Positions 12,633 through 24,269 of a DNA stretch of 64,000 nucleotides are shown here, piece by piece (within the stretch, counting starts at the first letter, position 1; every line of letters begins with the position of its first letter). The notes beneath the pieces are model-generated. The model saw only the letters and a program-made list of their open reading frames with translations, had not been told where the DNA came from and ran no database searches. The DNA is taken from the NCBI RefSeq assembly GCF_001659605.2, contig NC_035171.2:9095873-9159872 (forward strand), written 5' to 3'. The stretch comes from Manihot esculenta. Taxonomy: Eukaryota > Streptophyta > Magnoliopsida > Malpighiales > Euphorbiaceae. The position numbers and the translations under genes are program-made.

Positions 12633-13567
12633 ACCAGAGAAATCGAGGAGGCCAGCAGAGTTAGCTGTTTCAGAGTCAGTCCAGCGTCAGTCAGAGGTGA
12701 GTATAACTGATATATGTTTTAAAGTAAATGAAATTTTTAGCATGTTCATGCATCACGAATACCATGATATGTACTAGGTTGTTTTGCATTAGAATTCACG
12801 AATATGATGTATTGCATAATATAATATTGATGTGGATGGATATTGGATGACTCACTATCCCTCGATATAATATGTTATGATACGGTATGAAAGTCCAGTG
12901 AGACCCATGCTACGCCCCTGGCACGATGTGAGAGAAAGTCCAGTGAGGCCCATGCTACGCCCCTGGCACAATTTGATATGTTATGTTACGTCATGTTTAA
13001 GAAAAAGTCTAGTGAGTCCCATTCTACGCCCCTGGCACAATTGGATAAGTAGAGGGTTATTGACGACAAATCTATCATTGATGTGAATTGTTTGTGATGT
13101 AAAGCATTTCATGAAAGCATATGTTTAATAAACTGTTTTTATTGTTCTGCTCACTGGGTTTTAGTAGCTCACCTCTTTCCCTTAACCCCCAGGTTTGCAG
13201 GGTCAAAGATAGCACAAGAAGTCCGTAAGGGTAAAGGCGTTGTATATGTAATAGAGTAGTAGTGGACATGTAATGTAATGTAAGGTAAGGTATTGTACAG
13301 TAATGTAATGAGGATTAGTATTGTGCTTGGTCCTAATGTATGGTTAATCCCTTTGGTACATGATCTTTATGAAATGTTTTTAATGATGATATATGTTGAA
13401 TCAAGTTTGGTATATGAAAAGTTTAAAGTTTTTATGAAAATGTATGATCATGTATGGGATTTTATCAGATGTACAGGATGTATGTTAGGCTTGCTACGGG
13501 TTCCGGCGACCTTAAGTCGATCTGAATCCTAGCACTGGTAGCGGTCCGATTTTCGAATCGTTACAGC
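12633..13567 (+). mobile_element. 5'-truncated LTR of the TGTAATACCCGG...CGTTACA family
   Basis: It matches the 3' half of the intact solo LTR at 26181-28517, from the GTGAGT-containing region to the terminal GGTAGCGGTCCGATTTTCG...CGTTACA at 13567. It holds three tandem copies of a segment with CCCATTCTACGCCCCTGGCA (near 12890, 12935 and 13004), one more than the copy at 26.2 kb. The first 1.3-1.4 kb of the LTR, including the TATA box, is missing, and there is no matching TSD on the left. Confidence 0.7.
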
Positions 13568-14130
13568 GGGTATCCGTCAAGCCCATAATTCGGGTGTTAG
13601 TCCCGCTAAAGGCATTTTATGCCACAACTATAAGATGGGTATCCGTCAGGCCCATAAACCGGGTGTTAGTCTCACTAACTAAGGCATTTATGCTCAGGCC
13701 AAAGGTGGATATCCGTCAGGCCACACAACTAGGTGTTAGTCATGTTTCACAAAAAGTTTCTAAGGTATTTTATGCCCATGTCACAAGATGAATATTAGCC
13801 AGGATACATAATCAGGTGTTAGTCCCATTTCACAAAAAATTTCTAAGGCATTTTATGCCCAGGCCACAAGGTGGGTATTAGCTAAGCCATGCAACCAAAT
13901 GTTAGTCCCGTCTAATAAAAAGTTTCCAAGGCATTTTATACTCAAGCCACAAGGGGGGTATTTGCCAAGCCACGCGATTGGGTGTTAATCCCATGTTATA
14001 AAAATTTCTCTAAGGGATTTTATGCTCAGTCTACCAGGCGGGTATCTGCCAAGCCACATTTTCGAGTGTTGATCCTGTTCTTTAAATTTTTCAAGTTATT
14101 TATTTGATGGCCACTAGTTAGGTCAGTGAC
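13568..14130. repeat. Tandem array of about 7 diverged 69-84 bp units
   Basis: Successive units carry GGGTATCCGTCAGGCC, then GGTGTTAGTCCC, then AAGGCATTTTATGCCCAGGC. The units degrade to the right. The array sits at the tail of the antisense ORF at 14.4-20.7 kb. In the Tat lineage of Ty3/gypsy elements the region between pol and the 3' LTR is known to carry tandem repeats and antisense ORFs, so I read it as part of the same old element. Confidence 0.7.
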
Positions 14131-15476
14131 AAGGTATTATGTCCGGTTAGCAAACCTGTTTTAGTCATTCAAGTTCCTTTTTGGCTGGGTGTTAACCCCT
14201 CAACAATTTTTTAGAAATTATTCAAGTCTTGTTTGGTGAGAATTGGAATAGGATTATGGATGAGTACCGATTATACAAGCACTTGGGTAAAAATAATGGC
14301 AAGACACGAGAGGAGATACTTTTATTACATCATAAAAGATTACATGGAAGGAGGGATATCTTTAGTTTCCTCATCCCAAGTCTCTATTACATTTACATTC
14401 TTTACGTCTTACATTTTCTGCAGAGATTCGGTTGATGTCCTCAATCCTCTCCTTCTCTTGCTCGCCCTTGCCTTTCTCCTTTGGTAAGATGTCATCTATC
14501 CAAGCAAAGTCCTCAAAAGAAAACCACTTCACCAGCTCTTTCTTGATCGAGTCTTGGCCCTCGACAAATATCTCTCCACCTCGAGCTACTGTCTCTTGAA
14601 GTTCTGCTTCTAGTTCAACGATTCTGGTAGAGGCAGCCCGATTCTCCTCAACCTGAGACTACAGCACCTAGACTTGGCATTTGAAAGTAGACATTTGGTC
14701 CTCAGTAGTTTTAGCTCGGTTCTCAAAGGCTAGCTTTGAAGCATTTGCCTAGTCTAGGTCCGCCTGGAGCTTGTCCACATACTCCAGCGTCTCTTTCATG
14801 GTACCCTCCACTTCATCAATCCGAGCCTTCAGCCTCGAGCATTCCTTCTGTAGGAGACTTTTGTCTGTCTCCTATGCTCCAAACTCTTGCCTCAGAGTCT
14901 TGTCCCGCTCCTTGGCCCTGTATGCGCACAGGGTTCTCTCCATCACAGAGTGGATGATGTTGTCGTAGAGATCATCTGTCTCGATAGCATTCATGCGATG
15001 ATGATGTCCAAGCCACAGGGCATTCTTGACTATCAAGACAGGCAATCGGGGCTTCTTGAGAAGAGAGGTTATCCAAGTCAGCACCAACGCCAGGTGCTTG
15101 ATACCCCGAGACCACATGACTTCCGCTTAAGCCTCTCCTTGTGAAGTTCCAGCTTGGGCAGAAACTGCTTCAAGTTCGCCTTTCTCGGAAGACTATAGTT
15201 GAGTGAGGGCTAGTTCCTTAGCTATAAGGGGAGAGGGGGAGGAGGAAGAATGATGACCCCCTCGACACGGCGAGCTCGCTTAAGTGGTAGTCCGATCATA
15301 CTAACAATAGCTTTACCCTTTTCAGGCAGCATGTGCCACCTTGGTGAACTTGTTTTATGACCTGGCCATACATGCATAGAGCAAAAAGTAAGAAAGGCAG
15401 TTTAAAGTACAAAAAAAGTTAAAAAGAAAAATATCATACTTGCTAGCCAAGGAGGTGCTTTCCCAAGGTAGGGAAG

Positions 15477-18400
15477 TGTAATGACCCGGAAACCGAACCA
15501 CTACCGGCGCTAGGGTTCAGATCGACTTAAGGTCGCCGAAACCCGTAGCAAACCTACTATACATCCTATATACCTGATAAAATCCCAAACATGAACATAC
15601 GTTTTCATAAAAATTTTAAACTTTTCATATACCAAGCTCGACTTGTACATTCCTCATAAACTGTAAACATAAAACCCACACTAGAGCCCTCATCAAATGC
15701 TCTAGTATGATCAACATCATATACATCAAGCTTGGATCAACATAACTCATCATAAAACTTTTACATAAAAATATGTTCATTGGGATAAACAAACATAAAC
15801 TAGGGCAAAGCACAAATCTAATCCATTATATATTACATGTCCACTGCTAATCTATTACATAAGCTTATACCAGCCTCTAGCTGACTTTTCGCTCTATCTC
15901 TGATCCTACAAACCTGGGGTTAGTGGAAAGAGATAAGCTACAAGAGCCTAGTGAGCAGAACAGTAAAAACAGTTTAATAAACATATGCTCTCATGAAATG
16001 CATCACAATACAAACAATACACATCAAGGATGGACTTGTCACCAGTAACCCTCTACATATCCAATGTGTCCGGCCCTCGACGGAGCTTCTCAGGACTTTC
16101 GCTTAAACATAACATAACATATCCAACTGTGCCAGGGGCGTAGAATGGGCAGCCCTAGTCTTTCCCTTACATAGTGCCAGGACGCGTAGAATAGGTAGCC
16201 CTAGTATTCCGTATCCGTATCATATCATAACCTGCTCGAGGGCTAGTGGGTCATCCAACATCCATCCACATCAACAATAAATTATGCAATGTATCATATT
16301 GGTGGGTTCTAATGCAAAACAACCTAGTACATAACATGGCATTCGTGATGCATGAACATGCTTAAAAGTTTAGTTGCCTTAAATTATAGTTCAGTTCTAC
16401 TCACCTCTGGCTGACGCTTTACTGACAATGGAGCAGCTGACTCACTACTGGCTTCTACGGTCTCTCGGATCCAAACCTACACAGGTGGACTCAAATGAGG
16501 GACGAAACATAACTCTATCAAGACTCTAAATAACTCCCCAAAAACCCCCTAAAACATCATAAAACATGCACACAAAAAAAGCAAAGGAAGGCTAGGCAGG
16601 GGACTTTCGGCGGCAGGTTCGGCGGCCGAAGGTCCCTATAGATCCGAAAGTCACCAACCTTCGGGGGCAGGTTCGGCGACCGAAACTCCCTTCCAGATCC
16701 GAAAGTCCATTCTTTCGGGGGCAGGTTAGGCGGCCAAAGACTGCCTCCACAGGCAGGTTCGGCGGCTGAACCTTGCTTCGGCTGCCGAACCTGGGTTCTC
16801 CAGAATGGCAGAACCCGATTTCGCCCTAAGCATTTCAGCTCCAAAACTCTCAAATCCTCACACCCAACTTCCTACAACATGCATACTCACTCCAACATGC
16901 ATAAGGGGTATAAAAACTAACTTAAGCCCCAACCACAACAACAAAAACATCACATAAGCATACATTTATCAACAATCTAACTCAAAGCCTATAACTTTAG
17001 ATCTAGCCATATCATGCATTTTTAACCCTTACTCCTTATTAAAACTTACTTAAAATATAGGAAAAAGCAAGGATCTACACTTACCTCTTGAAGATCAAGG
17101 GTAGATGCGACCCAAACTTGGAGATGGGGAGAAACGGTCTCCAAATTCTAAAATCTTGGATTAAGCTTCAAATCTTCAGAAATAAGATAAAAACTCATAA
17201 AAATCTTGAGAGATTTGAAGGAAAAACACAAGATCATCAAGGGGTGGCGGAGACTCACCTTGCCCGAAAATTGAGAGAGAAAACTCTCATTTTCGGGCTG
17301 AGGGCCTCTTATAGGTGGCTGGCTAGACCACCTTCGAGGGCCGAAAGGAGAGCTCCCGCGGCAGCACCACTTTCGGCGGCCGAACTTGAAGTTCGGCGGC
17401 CCAACCTGGTGTTTTCCCTCAAACTCCTTTTTTTTTATTTTTAAAACTTTAACTCAAAATGTAACGACCTGAAAATCGGACCGCTACCGGCGCTAGAATC
17501 CGAGTCGACTTAAGGCCACCGGGACCCGTAGCAAGCCAAACATACATCCTGGAAACCTGTTTAATCCCATACATGATCAAGAGAAATACATAAAAATTTA
17601 AAACTTTTCCTTCAAACATCCAACTCAACCTGAACATATACTGTACATAGTCATAATCATAATTATGATCCCTCTGTGGGATCTCATCAATGTCCCAATG
17701 GGCAATGCAACATGAGATGAGTTGGCTTTCATGAACATTATAAAACATTTTTGATCATGTAATAAAAGGGATACCTCATACACAATGTCAAGCACAATCT
17801 CTAAACCTCAATATCATTACATGACCGAAACTGTACTTTTACATAACATTAATACAATTATCATGTCCACACTATCTATTACATAAACCAGACTTCGTTA
17901 CTCTTGTAAACCTCCTGGTCTACCCTGTACCTGCAAATCCTGGGGAAAAAGGGAGAGGGATGAGCTACTAGAGCCCAGTGAGCAGAATGATAAAAACATT
18001 TAAATCATATGAATCATGGAATGCATCACATCACAGCTAATCACATCAAGGATGAACTTGTCACCAATAGCCCTCTACATGGTCCAACTGTGCCAGAACG
18101 TAGAATGGGTCCTGGTCTTTCTCTTACATATCATAACATAACAGTGTCCAACTGTGCCAGAACGTAGAATGGGTCCTGGTCTTTCTCTTACATAGTGCCA
18201 GCGAACGTAGAATGGGTCCCACTGGTCTTACTTTCCGTACCGTACATATCACATCGTCATATCATAGATCGAGGGCTATGGATCATCCAACATTCATCCA
18301 CATCAACATAAGAACATGCAATGCAACATATTCGTGAATTCTAATGCAAGCAACCTAATTCATCACATGGCATTCATGATGCGTGAAACATGCTAAAAAG

Positions 18401-19919
18401 TTCATTCTTTGCTTTAAAACATAATAAGTTATTCCACTCACCTCTGGATAGCTCTGACCAGACACTGGGGTAACAGACTCACTGCTGGGGTCCTCGGTTC
18501 CTCGGGTCCGAACCTACACAGGTGGACTCAAATGAGGGACCAAACATACATGAACATAACTCTAAACTATCCCCCAAAAACCCCCTAAAACATCATAGAA
18601 CAATCATAGAAGAACATGCAAGAAAGGGCTGGACAGGGCACTTTCGGCGGCAGGTTCGGCGGCCGAAAGTCCCTCCAGAGCCGAAAGTCAGGCAGGTTCG
18701 GCGGCACCTTCGACGGCCGAAACTCCCAGACAGAGGCGAAACTCATGCATGTTCGGCGGCACCTTCGGCGGCCGAAAGTGCCAGACAGAGACGAAAGTCT
18801 CCTTTCGGGGGAAACTTCGGCAGCCGAAAGGCCTGCCTCCCCAGCCATGTTCGGCTGCCGAAAGTTCCTTCGGCTGCCGAACCTGGTTTCTGCCAAAGGG
18901 CAGAAACTTGGCTCCCTTATGCATTTATGCCTCCAAAACTAACCAAACAAGCATAAACCTATTCTACAACATTCCCAAGCATACACAAGCAAACATACAA
19001 GCTCCTAGGGGCATCAAACCATAAAAAACCCCAACTACAACACACAAGCAACTCACATTGCTCAAAAACACAAATAAAACCCATAAACATAACTATGACC
19101 TAAACATGCATTCTACCCCATAGATCTTGCATAAAACTTACTTTAAACATAAAATGAGCTTAAGATCGGCTCTTACCTCTTGTAGATCGAGGGAGAGGCG
19201 TCCTAAACTCGGAGGTGGAAGATTTTGAGTTCTTGAACCTCAAAACTCCCAAAACTTGCTCAAAACTCGGAAATCTTCAAAACAAGATAAAAACTCATGA
19301 AAATCGAGTAAGATGGGAAGGAAAGAACTCAAGATCGGTGAGGGGCGGCGGAGAGCTCACCTTGGCCGGAAATGGGGAGAAAGCTCGCCCATTTTCGGCT
19401 AAGGGACCCTTTTATAGTGGCTGGCCAGGCCACGTTCGGGGGCCGAACGTGCCTCCGCATGCATGCCATGTTCGGCGGCCGAACCTGGACTTTCCTCACT
19501 TATGCTTTCGGAGGCCTAAAGGCGCTCCCGAAGGCATGCATGTTCGGCGGCCGAACTTGAGGTTCGGCGGCCGAACTTGAGGTTCGGCGGCCGAACCTGA
19601 GTTTTCCTTCAAGGTTGTTTTCATGCAAAAACTCATTTCCACTTTACTTAAAACCATGAAATATCTTAAAACATTTTATGAAAACATGATTCTACCCTAC
19701 TAGAAGCTTCCGACATCCGAGATTCCACCGGACGGTAGGAATTCTGATACCGGAGTCTAGCCGGGTATTACACAAAACCAATCCATAAAATCATGAAAAA
19801 CATTTTGTAAAAACATATTTTACCCGTCTAAGAGGTTCCGATATTCGAGATTCTGGATTCCAACGGAGATTCCATCGGAAAGTTGAAATTTCGACGTCGG
19901 AGTTTAGCCGGGTATTACA
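15477..19919 (-). mobile_element. Solo LTR A (about 2.1 kb), split by solo LTR B
   Basis: On the minus strand it begins TGTAATACCCGGCTAAAC at 19919 and ends with TCATTACA at 15477. The target duplication GGAAG is perfect (15472-15476 and 19920-19924). A related LTR (17460-19772) is inserted 142 bp from its 5' end. A minus-strand TATA box (CTATAAG) lies near 17308-17314. About 16600-16800 and 17330-17410 carry repeated TTCGGCNGCCGAA-type palindromes. There is no internal region or second LTR, so it arose by LTR-LTR recombination. Confidence 0.9.
17460..19772 (-). mobile_element. Solo LTR B (2313 bp) nested in LTR A
   Basis: Minus orientation: TGTAATACCCGGCTAGAC at 19772 to GTCGTTACA at 17460, flanked by a perfect CAAAA duplication (17455-17459 and 19773-19777). 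The minus-strand TATA box TATAAAA is at 19410-19416, about 360 bp into the LTR, leaving an unusually long R-U5 of roughly 1.9 kb. Palindromes TTCGGCGGCCGAA and variants cluster at 18640-18890 and 19430-19600. Three tandem copies of the ACGTAGAATGGGTCC motif lie at 18080-18240. Confidence 0.92.
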
Positions 19920-19924
19920 GGAAG

Positions 19925-20337
19925 ACTGGGTGGGTGAGGACCCCGAGGCTGGCTCGCTTGGAGATGGCTCTAGCAAGATAAAATGGCGTTCCTCACCGCT
20001 TTGGTGATGTCTATCTTCTGTGATGTGGCTATCGTCTAGAGAAAGTCTAAAACCTCTTTCTCACTCCTCTATGGCTGGACCCTATCCTTTTTCGGCTCCA
20101 CATATACGTTCCAGCTCATTCGAAAGGAACCGAAATCCCCAGACTCTCAGTGGCAGAGAATGAAAAATTTATTCTTCCAGTGTTTCAAAGATGAGGTTAT
20201 TTGATCGAATAATGCTTGGTATTTTCTCCCACTAAAAAACTAGAACCCCTCATTCTTTCGTGTACTCAGCTGGTACAGTTGGGAGAAAAGTGCAACACTC
20301 AACTCTATATTATTGTTAAAACAAATGAATCGAAAAG
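19925..20337 (-). pseudogene. Middle part of the antisense gag-like ORF, with frameshift and stops
   Basis: Minus-strand translation in a frame different from the upstream 20338-20745 segment gives PNRWRILVAF, LSTRKNEGF, FFSGRKYQALFDQITSS and MSWNVYVEPKKD, interrupted by several stop codons. It links the N-terminal ORF to the coiled-coil part on the far side of LTR A. Listed separately because it shows where the frame breaks. Confidence 0.5.
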
Positions 20338-20745
20338 CTACCAGAATCCTCCACCTATTAGGGTGCAGCTAAGCAACTGACAGCTTGTGAATTGAAGGAC
20401 CTCAGTAAAAAATGGGTCCATAGGGAACCGAAGACCCGCTTTCAGCTTCTCTTCATAGACCATGATGGTATCCTCTGTATGAATTTGGTCACCTATGCGA
20501 ATGCTTGGAGATGGAGCGAAGACACGAAAGATCTCTCGAGAGATGTGGTAATGATTGTATAAGCGGTTTATGTTATTCTCAATTAGCACGAAAGGGATGT
20601 CATTAACCAAGGGGCTTTCATTCTCATGGACCGCCCTTAGTATAATGATGGGTGTCGGAGCACGAATGGGATCGTTGAAGGAGGAGTTTGAGGCAGAACT
20701 TCCACTAGGGGAAGAAGGATAAGAAGAGGAAGTACTCTTATTCAT

Positions 20746-21031
20746 TTTTATAAAAGAGAAAGCAAGTAAGAATTATCTTGGAGCAAAGAAATGTGAATAG
20801 AAAAGAGAAGTTGTTGAGATTTTTCTAAAGTAAATATGTCAGTTGTGAAAAAAAGTGATATTTGGAGAAGAATGATTCTTATATGATAGTTTCAATGACA
20901 GGCTTTGAATGCGACTCTAAAAATCAGGCAGTCATCATTGATGATTAGGAGCAGATGTGCCACATGCCTAAGATCGTGAAGGCAATTGTCATCTTCGAAT
21001 CTAAAGCATCGAAGACCAGCTGAGGGACTTT
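20746..21031 (+). other. Retroelement 3' region and polypurine tract
   Basis: This short stretch separates the antisense ORF start from the LTR. It ends in GCTGAGGGACTT (21019-21030), immediately before the LTR terminus TGATATAGC, as expected for the plus-strand primer site. Confidence 0.45.
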
Positions 21032-21483
21032 TGATATAGCACAATAGTCACTCAAAATAAGTCATGAGCTAGCGCCCGAAGACAGGGTCACGTGGTAAGT
21101 GTCTGATAAGATGATACTCGATTCCACCGATAGAAAGGAAGACTCGGATATCGTAGTCCACAGTCCTTTACTGAGACTCGCCCTCTCTCCTCAATAGGGC
21201 GAGACTTTACGAAAAATTACCGTTAAAGAAGACAATGTAGCATATTTCCATTACACCTATAATCGTGGATCTCATATCCACTAGTTGATACTAGTCAGAT
21301 TTTTAAGAGATGTGATAATTAACTTCATCTTCTTACATAATATAGAAATCAATGTACGTAATTCTTACACAACTACTCTTCAGTTCAAAACATTATATTA
21401 CACTCGCTCTTTTTCAGTTTACTGACTTGAGTATCGGAGTGACTATTGTAGACACCCATCAAAACTCTATTTTGGTCACATCA
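21032..21483 (+). mobile_element. 3' LTR of the Tat/Retand-type element
   Basis: Begins TGATATAGCACAATAGTCAC and ends TTTTGGTCACATCA. Close to its 3' end is TGACTTGAGTATCGGAGTGAC, a variant of the TTGAGCGTCGGAGTG signature found near the 3' end of many plant gypsy LTRs, which sets the orientation as plus. The adjoining polypurine tract on the left marks it as a 3' LTR. The 5' LTR, gag and pol are not in the window. Confidence 0.6.
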
Positions 21484-23879
21484 ATAATTAAAACAATTAA
21501 TTTTAAATAAAATTATTATTTAATATTTTGATATTATGATAATTATTTTAATATTTTTAAGTAATATTTAAGTTTAAATTTAAATGATAAAAATTGTAAG
21601 TATACAAATTGATTATCAATAAATTAATAATTTTAAACAATAAAAAATTAAAGTAATTATCTTAATTTTAAAAATTATTTTAATTTTAAATATTATTAAT
21701 TTTAAATTATCTAAATACTTAAAAACTTCAAACAATATTTAAATTATCATATTATCTTATTTTCTTAAATTATATTTTTAATCACATACGGATATATATT
21801 AAAACAGTGAAAATTTAATAGAATACTAGTCTGTTTCAAAAATTTTAATAAATATATTAAAATTTTTAAATAAATATTTTTTCTATAAAGAGAGATTTAA
21901 TAGTTTAAATTTAAAATATTTAAATAAAAAATTAAAATTTATTAAAATAATGAGTAATTAATAACCAATTAAATTAAAGTTAAGGCATCATTAGAACTCG
22001 CATTTTACTCTTTATAAAGATTAAAAAAATGCGGCGCTACTGAAAACCTCCAAATTTTATATTATGTATATTTTATAATATTATTTAAATTTTGACATAA
22101 ATAAAAACAGTTCTATATTTAACATTCTTTTATATATTACTAGTATTATTCAACTTGCATATTTTTAAATTCGTTATAATATTTATAAATTTTATTTATT
22201 TATATATATTATAAATTTAAATTATAATAAAAAATAAACTATAATAATTTAAATATAAACAATGATAAGAATTTTAAAATTTAAATGTATTATGTGACAT
22301 CTTAACATTATTTTAATAATTTAATATTTAATATATTTTTATAAATTAAATAAACTTATTATTTAAATTACTTAATATTTTATTATTATCTTTTAATAAA
22401 TCGAATGATAATTTTAATTATCTTTAATAACTATTATTTTATTTTTTAATATTATAAAATTAAAATTTAAAATTAATATAATAATTTTTGTAATTTTTTA
22501 TAAAAATAGAGAATGAATTTTATTACGCTTAAGCTACACTTTTATTAGTTCTTAGTTTAAATTGTTAATATTGGTTTTTGATATTATGATTTATCACTTT
22601 AATAATTTATAATTTTTTATTTTAAAATTAAATATATTATTAATAATTAAAACAACACCATATTATTTAAAAATTTATATTATCAAATTATTTATATTTT
22701 GATTTTCTTTTAATTATCAAATTATTTATTACATTATCTAATAATTTTATATTATCAAATTATTACTTTAATAATTTATAATTTTTATTTTATAAATTTG
22801 ATCGAATTATCATCCGCTTTAAAATAATATTTTTGTTAATAAGCCGTTTCAAATTTTTTTTTTCACAATTTTAATTATAATAAAAAGTTAATAAAAATAT
22901 TTTATCATATAACTTTACTTTTAATATTTTTAAATACAAATTTATAATTATAATTGAATTAGAAATCATAATAAAATTATATTCGCAAAATTCAAACTTT
23001 GAAGTTAAAATAGAAAATTCATTTAATTGAAATAATTTTTAATTTGTAATTAAAATTTAAGGTAAAAATAACAAAAATTTTATCCATTAATGGAATGAAA
23101 TTTAAATTTAAATAAAAATTTTAACTAATCAAATATATTATTTTTAAACTTATATTATATATTTATTTAAATTTACAGTAAAAATAAAATTTAACTACAA
23201 ATAAAATCAAAAATTTTTAAATTAAATAAAGTCTAATAATAACTTATAATTTTCTAAATAAATAAAAATACCTTTTTTAAATTTGATACAATTTGATGTA
23301 TTAATAAATTTTTTATATTAAGTAAAAAAATAATAATACAAATTTATCTAATCATGTAGTGGTATTTTTATTTTTTTATTAAAAAAACAATTCATAACAA
23401 TTATTAATTTAAAATTATTTTTATATTTGTATATACAATTTATTTATTTAATTCATTATTTTTTTAAAAAAAATTAATTTAGTATAAAGAATTTAAATGT
23501 AAAAAATCTTTTATAATAAAATTTAATCAATAATATCTTCAATCAATTTAAATTTAAATAGATTAAAAATATAATTAAATAATTAACTTAAAATTTTTTA
23601 ATTAATAAAATAATATAATTATTTTTTTTAAATTATGATAAAATTTGAATACAAGTAATTTAAATACTAAGAGAATTCTTCCTTGATAAATTTAATCAAC
23701 TATTTAAATGTTAAGAAATTTCATCAATCAATTTGAATTTTAATAAAATATTAATATAATTAAATAATTAAATTAAATTTTTTTAAATAATAATAAATTT
23801 ATAATTAATAAAAATAGTTTAAGGAATCTCAAAATCCTCCTCTTTTCATTTTTATATAGAATACAGATAATTGATATAA
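21484..23879. other. AT-rich spacer, no gene
   Basis: About 2.4 kb of extremely AT-rich sequence with many short ATTTAAA/TTTAAAT words. No ORF, RNA gene or bounded repeat is supported. Confidence 0.7.
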
Positions 23880-24269
23880 GGAAAAATTACTTTTTAGTCC
23901 CTAAGGTTTAACGTAATTAATACTTCTGTTCCTCTATTTTGGTGACCCAACACTTAAGTCCCTCACTTTTTCTTCCGTTCAAATTCGTAGTCCTTCCGTC
24001 CATTTAAACCGTTTGCTCAAAGAGTCAAAGGTGAGATGTGATAATTTTTTTCAAAAATACCATTCTTTCAATGTGAAATTTCAGACGAAGAAGAATAAGA
24101 AGAAGAGGGTTAATTTTGTCAATTCACGTGTCCCAAACGACTATTTTGGACGGAAGAACTATGAATTTGGACGGAAGAGAAAGTGAGGAACTTAAGTGTT
24201 GGATCGCCAAAATAGAGGGACAGAAGTATTAATTACGTTAAATCTCAGGTACTAAAAAGTAATTTTCCC
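23880..24269. mobile_element. MULE-like MITE, family 1, copy 1
   Basis: Long terminal inverted repeats of about 120 bp: GGAAAAATTACTTTTTAGTC on the left matches the reverse complement of the right end. The 9-bp flanks TTGATATAA (23871-23879) and TTAATATAA (24270-24278) differ at one base. The core has a short GAAGAAGAATAAGAAGAAG stretch. The same family is present at 43217-43899 in the opposite orientation. Confidence 0.85.

Larger units (their letters stand above)
14430..20745 (-). pseudogene. Antisense gag-like ORF of a Tat/Retand-type retroelement, broken by nested LTRs
   Basis: Reading on the minus strand, an ATG at 20745 opens a 135-codon frame with a serine-rich start, then FAPSPSIRIGDQ, FYEEKL-like VYEEKLKAGLRFPMDPFF and a sudden frameshift. 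In another frame it continues with PNRWRILVAFRFICF, FFSGRKYQALFDQ and HWKNKFFIL, broken by stops. This pattern is familiar from plant retroelement gag-like proteins. A 4.4 kb LTR block (15477-19919) interrupts it. Beyond, at 15.3-14.4 kb, the same strand has a proline-rich linker and heptad-like segments such as TLRQEFGA and RIDEVEGTMKETLEYVDKLQ, i.e. a coiled coil, again with stops. The adjoining LTR at 21032 reads in the opposite (plus) direction, which fits the antisense ORF between pol and 3' LTR described for Tat elements. It is not functional. Confidence 0.6.

Noticed and set aside
17460..19772. Reading the LTR family in the opposite direction (starting TGTAACGACC)
   Set aside because: Both ends are TG...CA, but the TATA box in every copy that keeps it lies close to the TGTAATACCCGG end and points away from it, which fixes the orientation used here.
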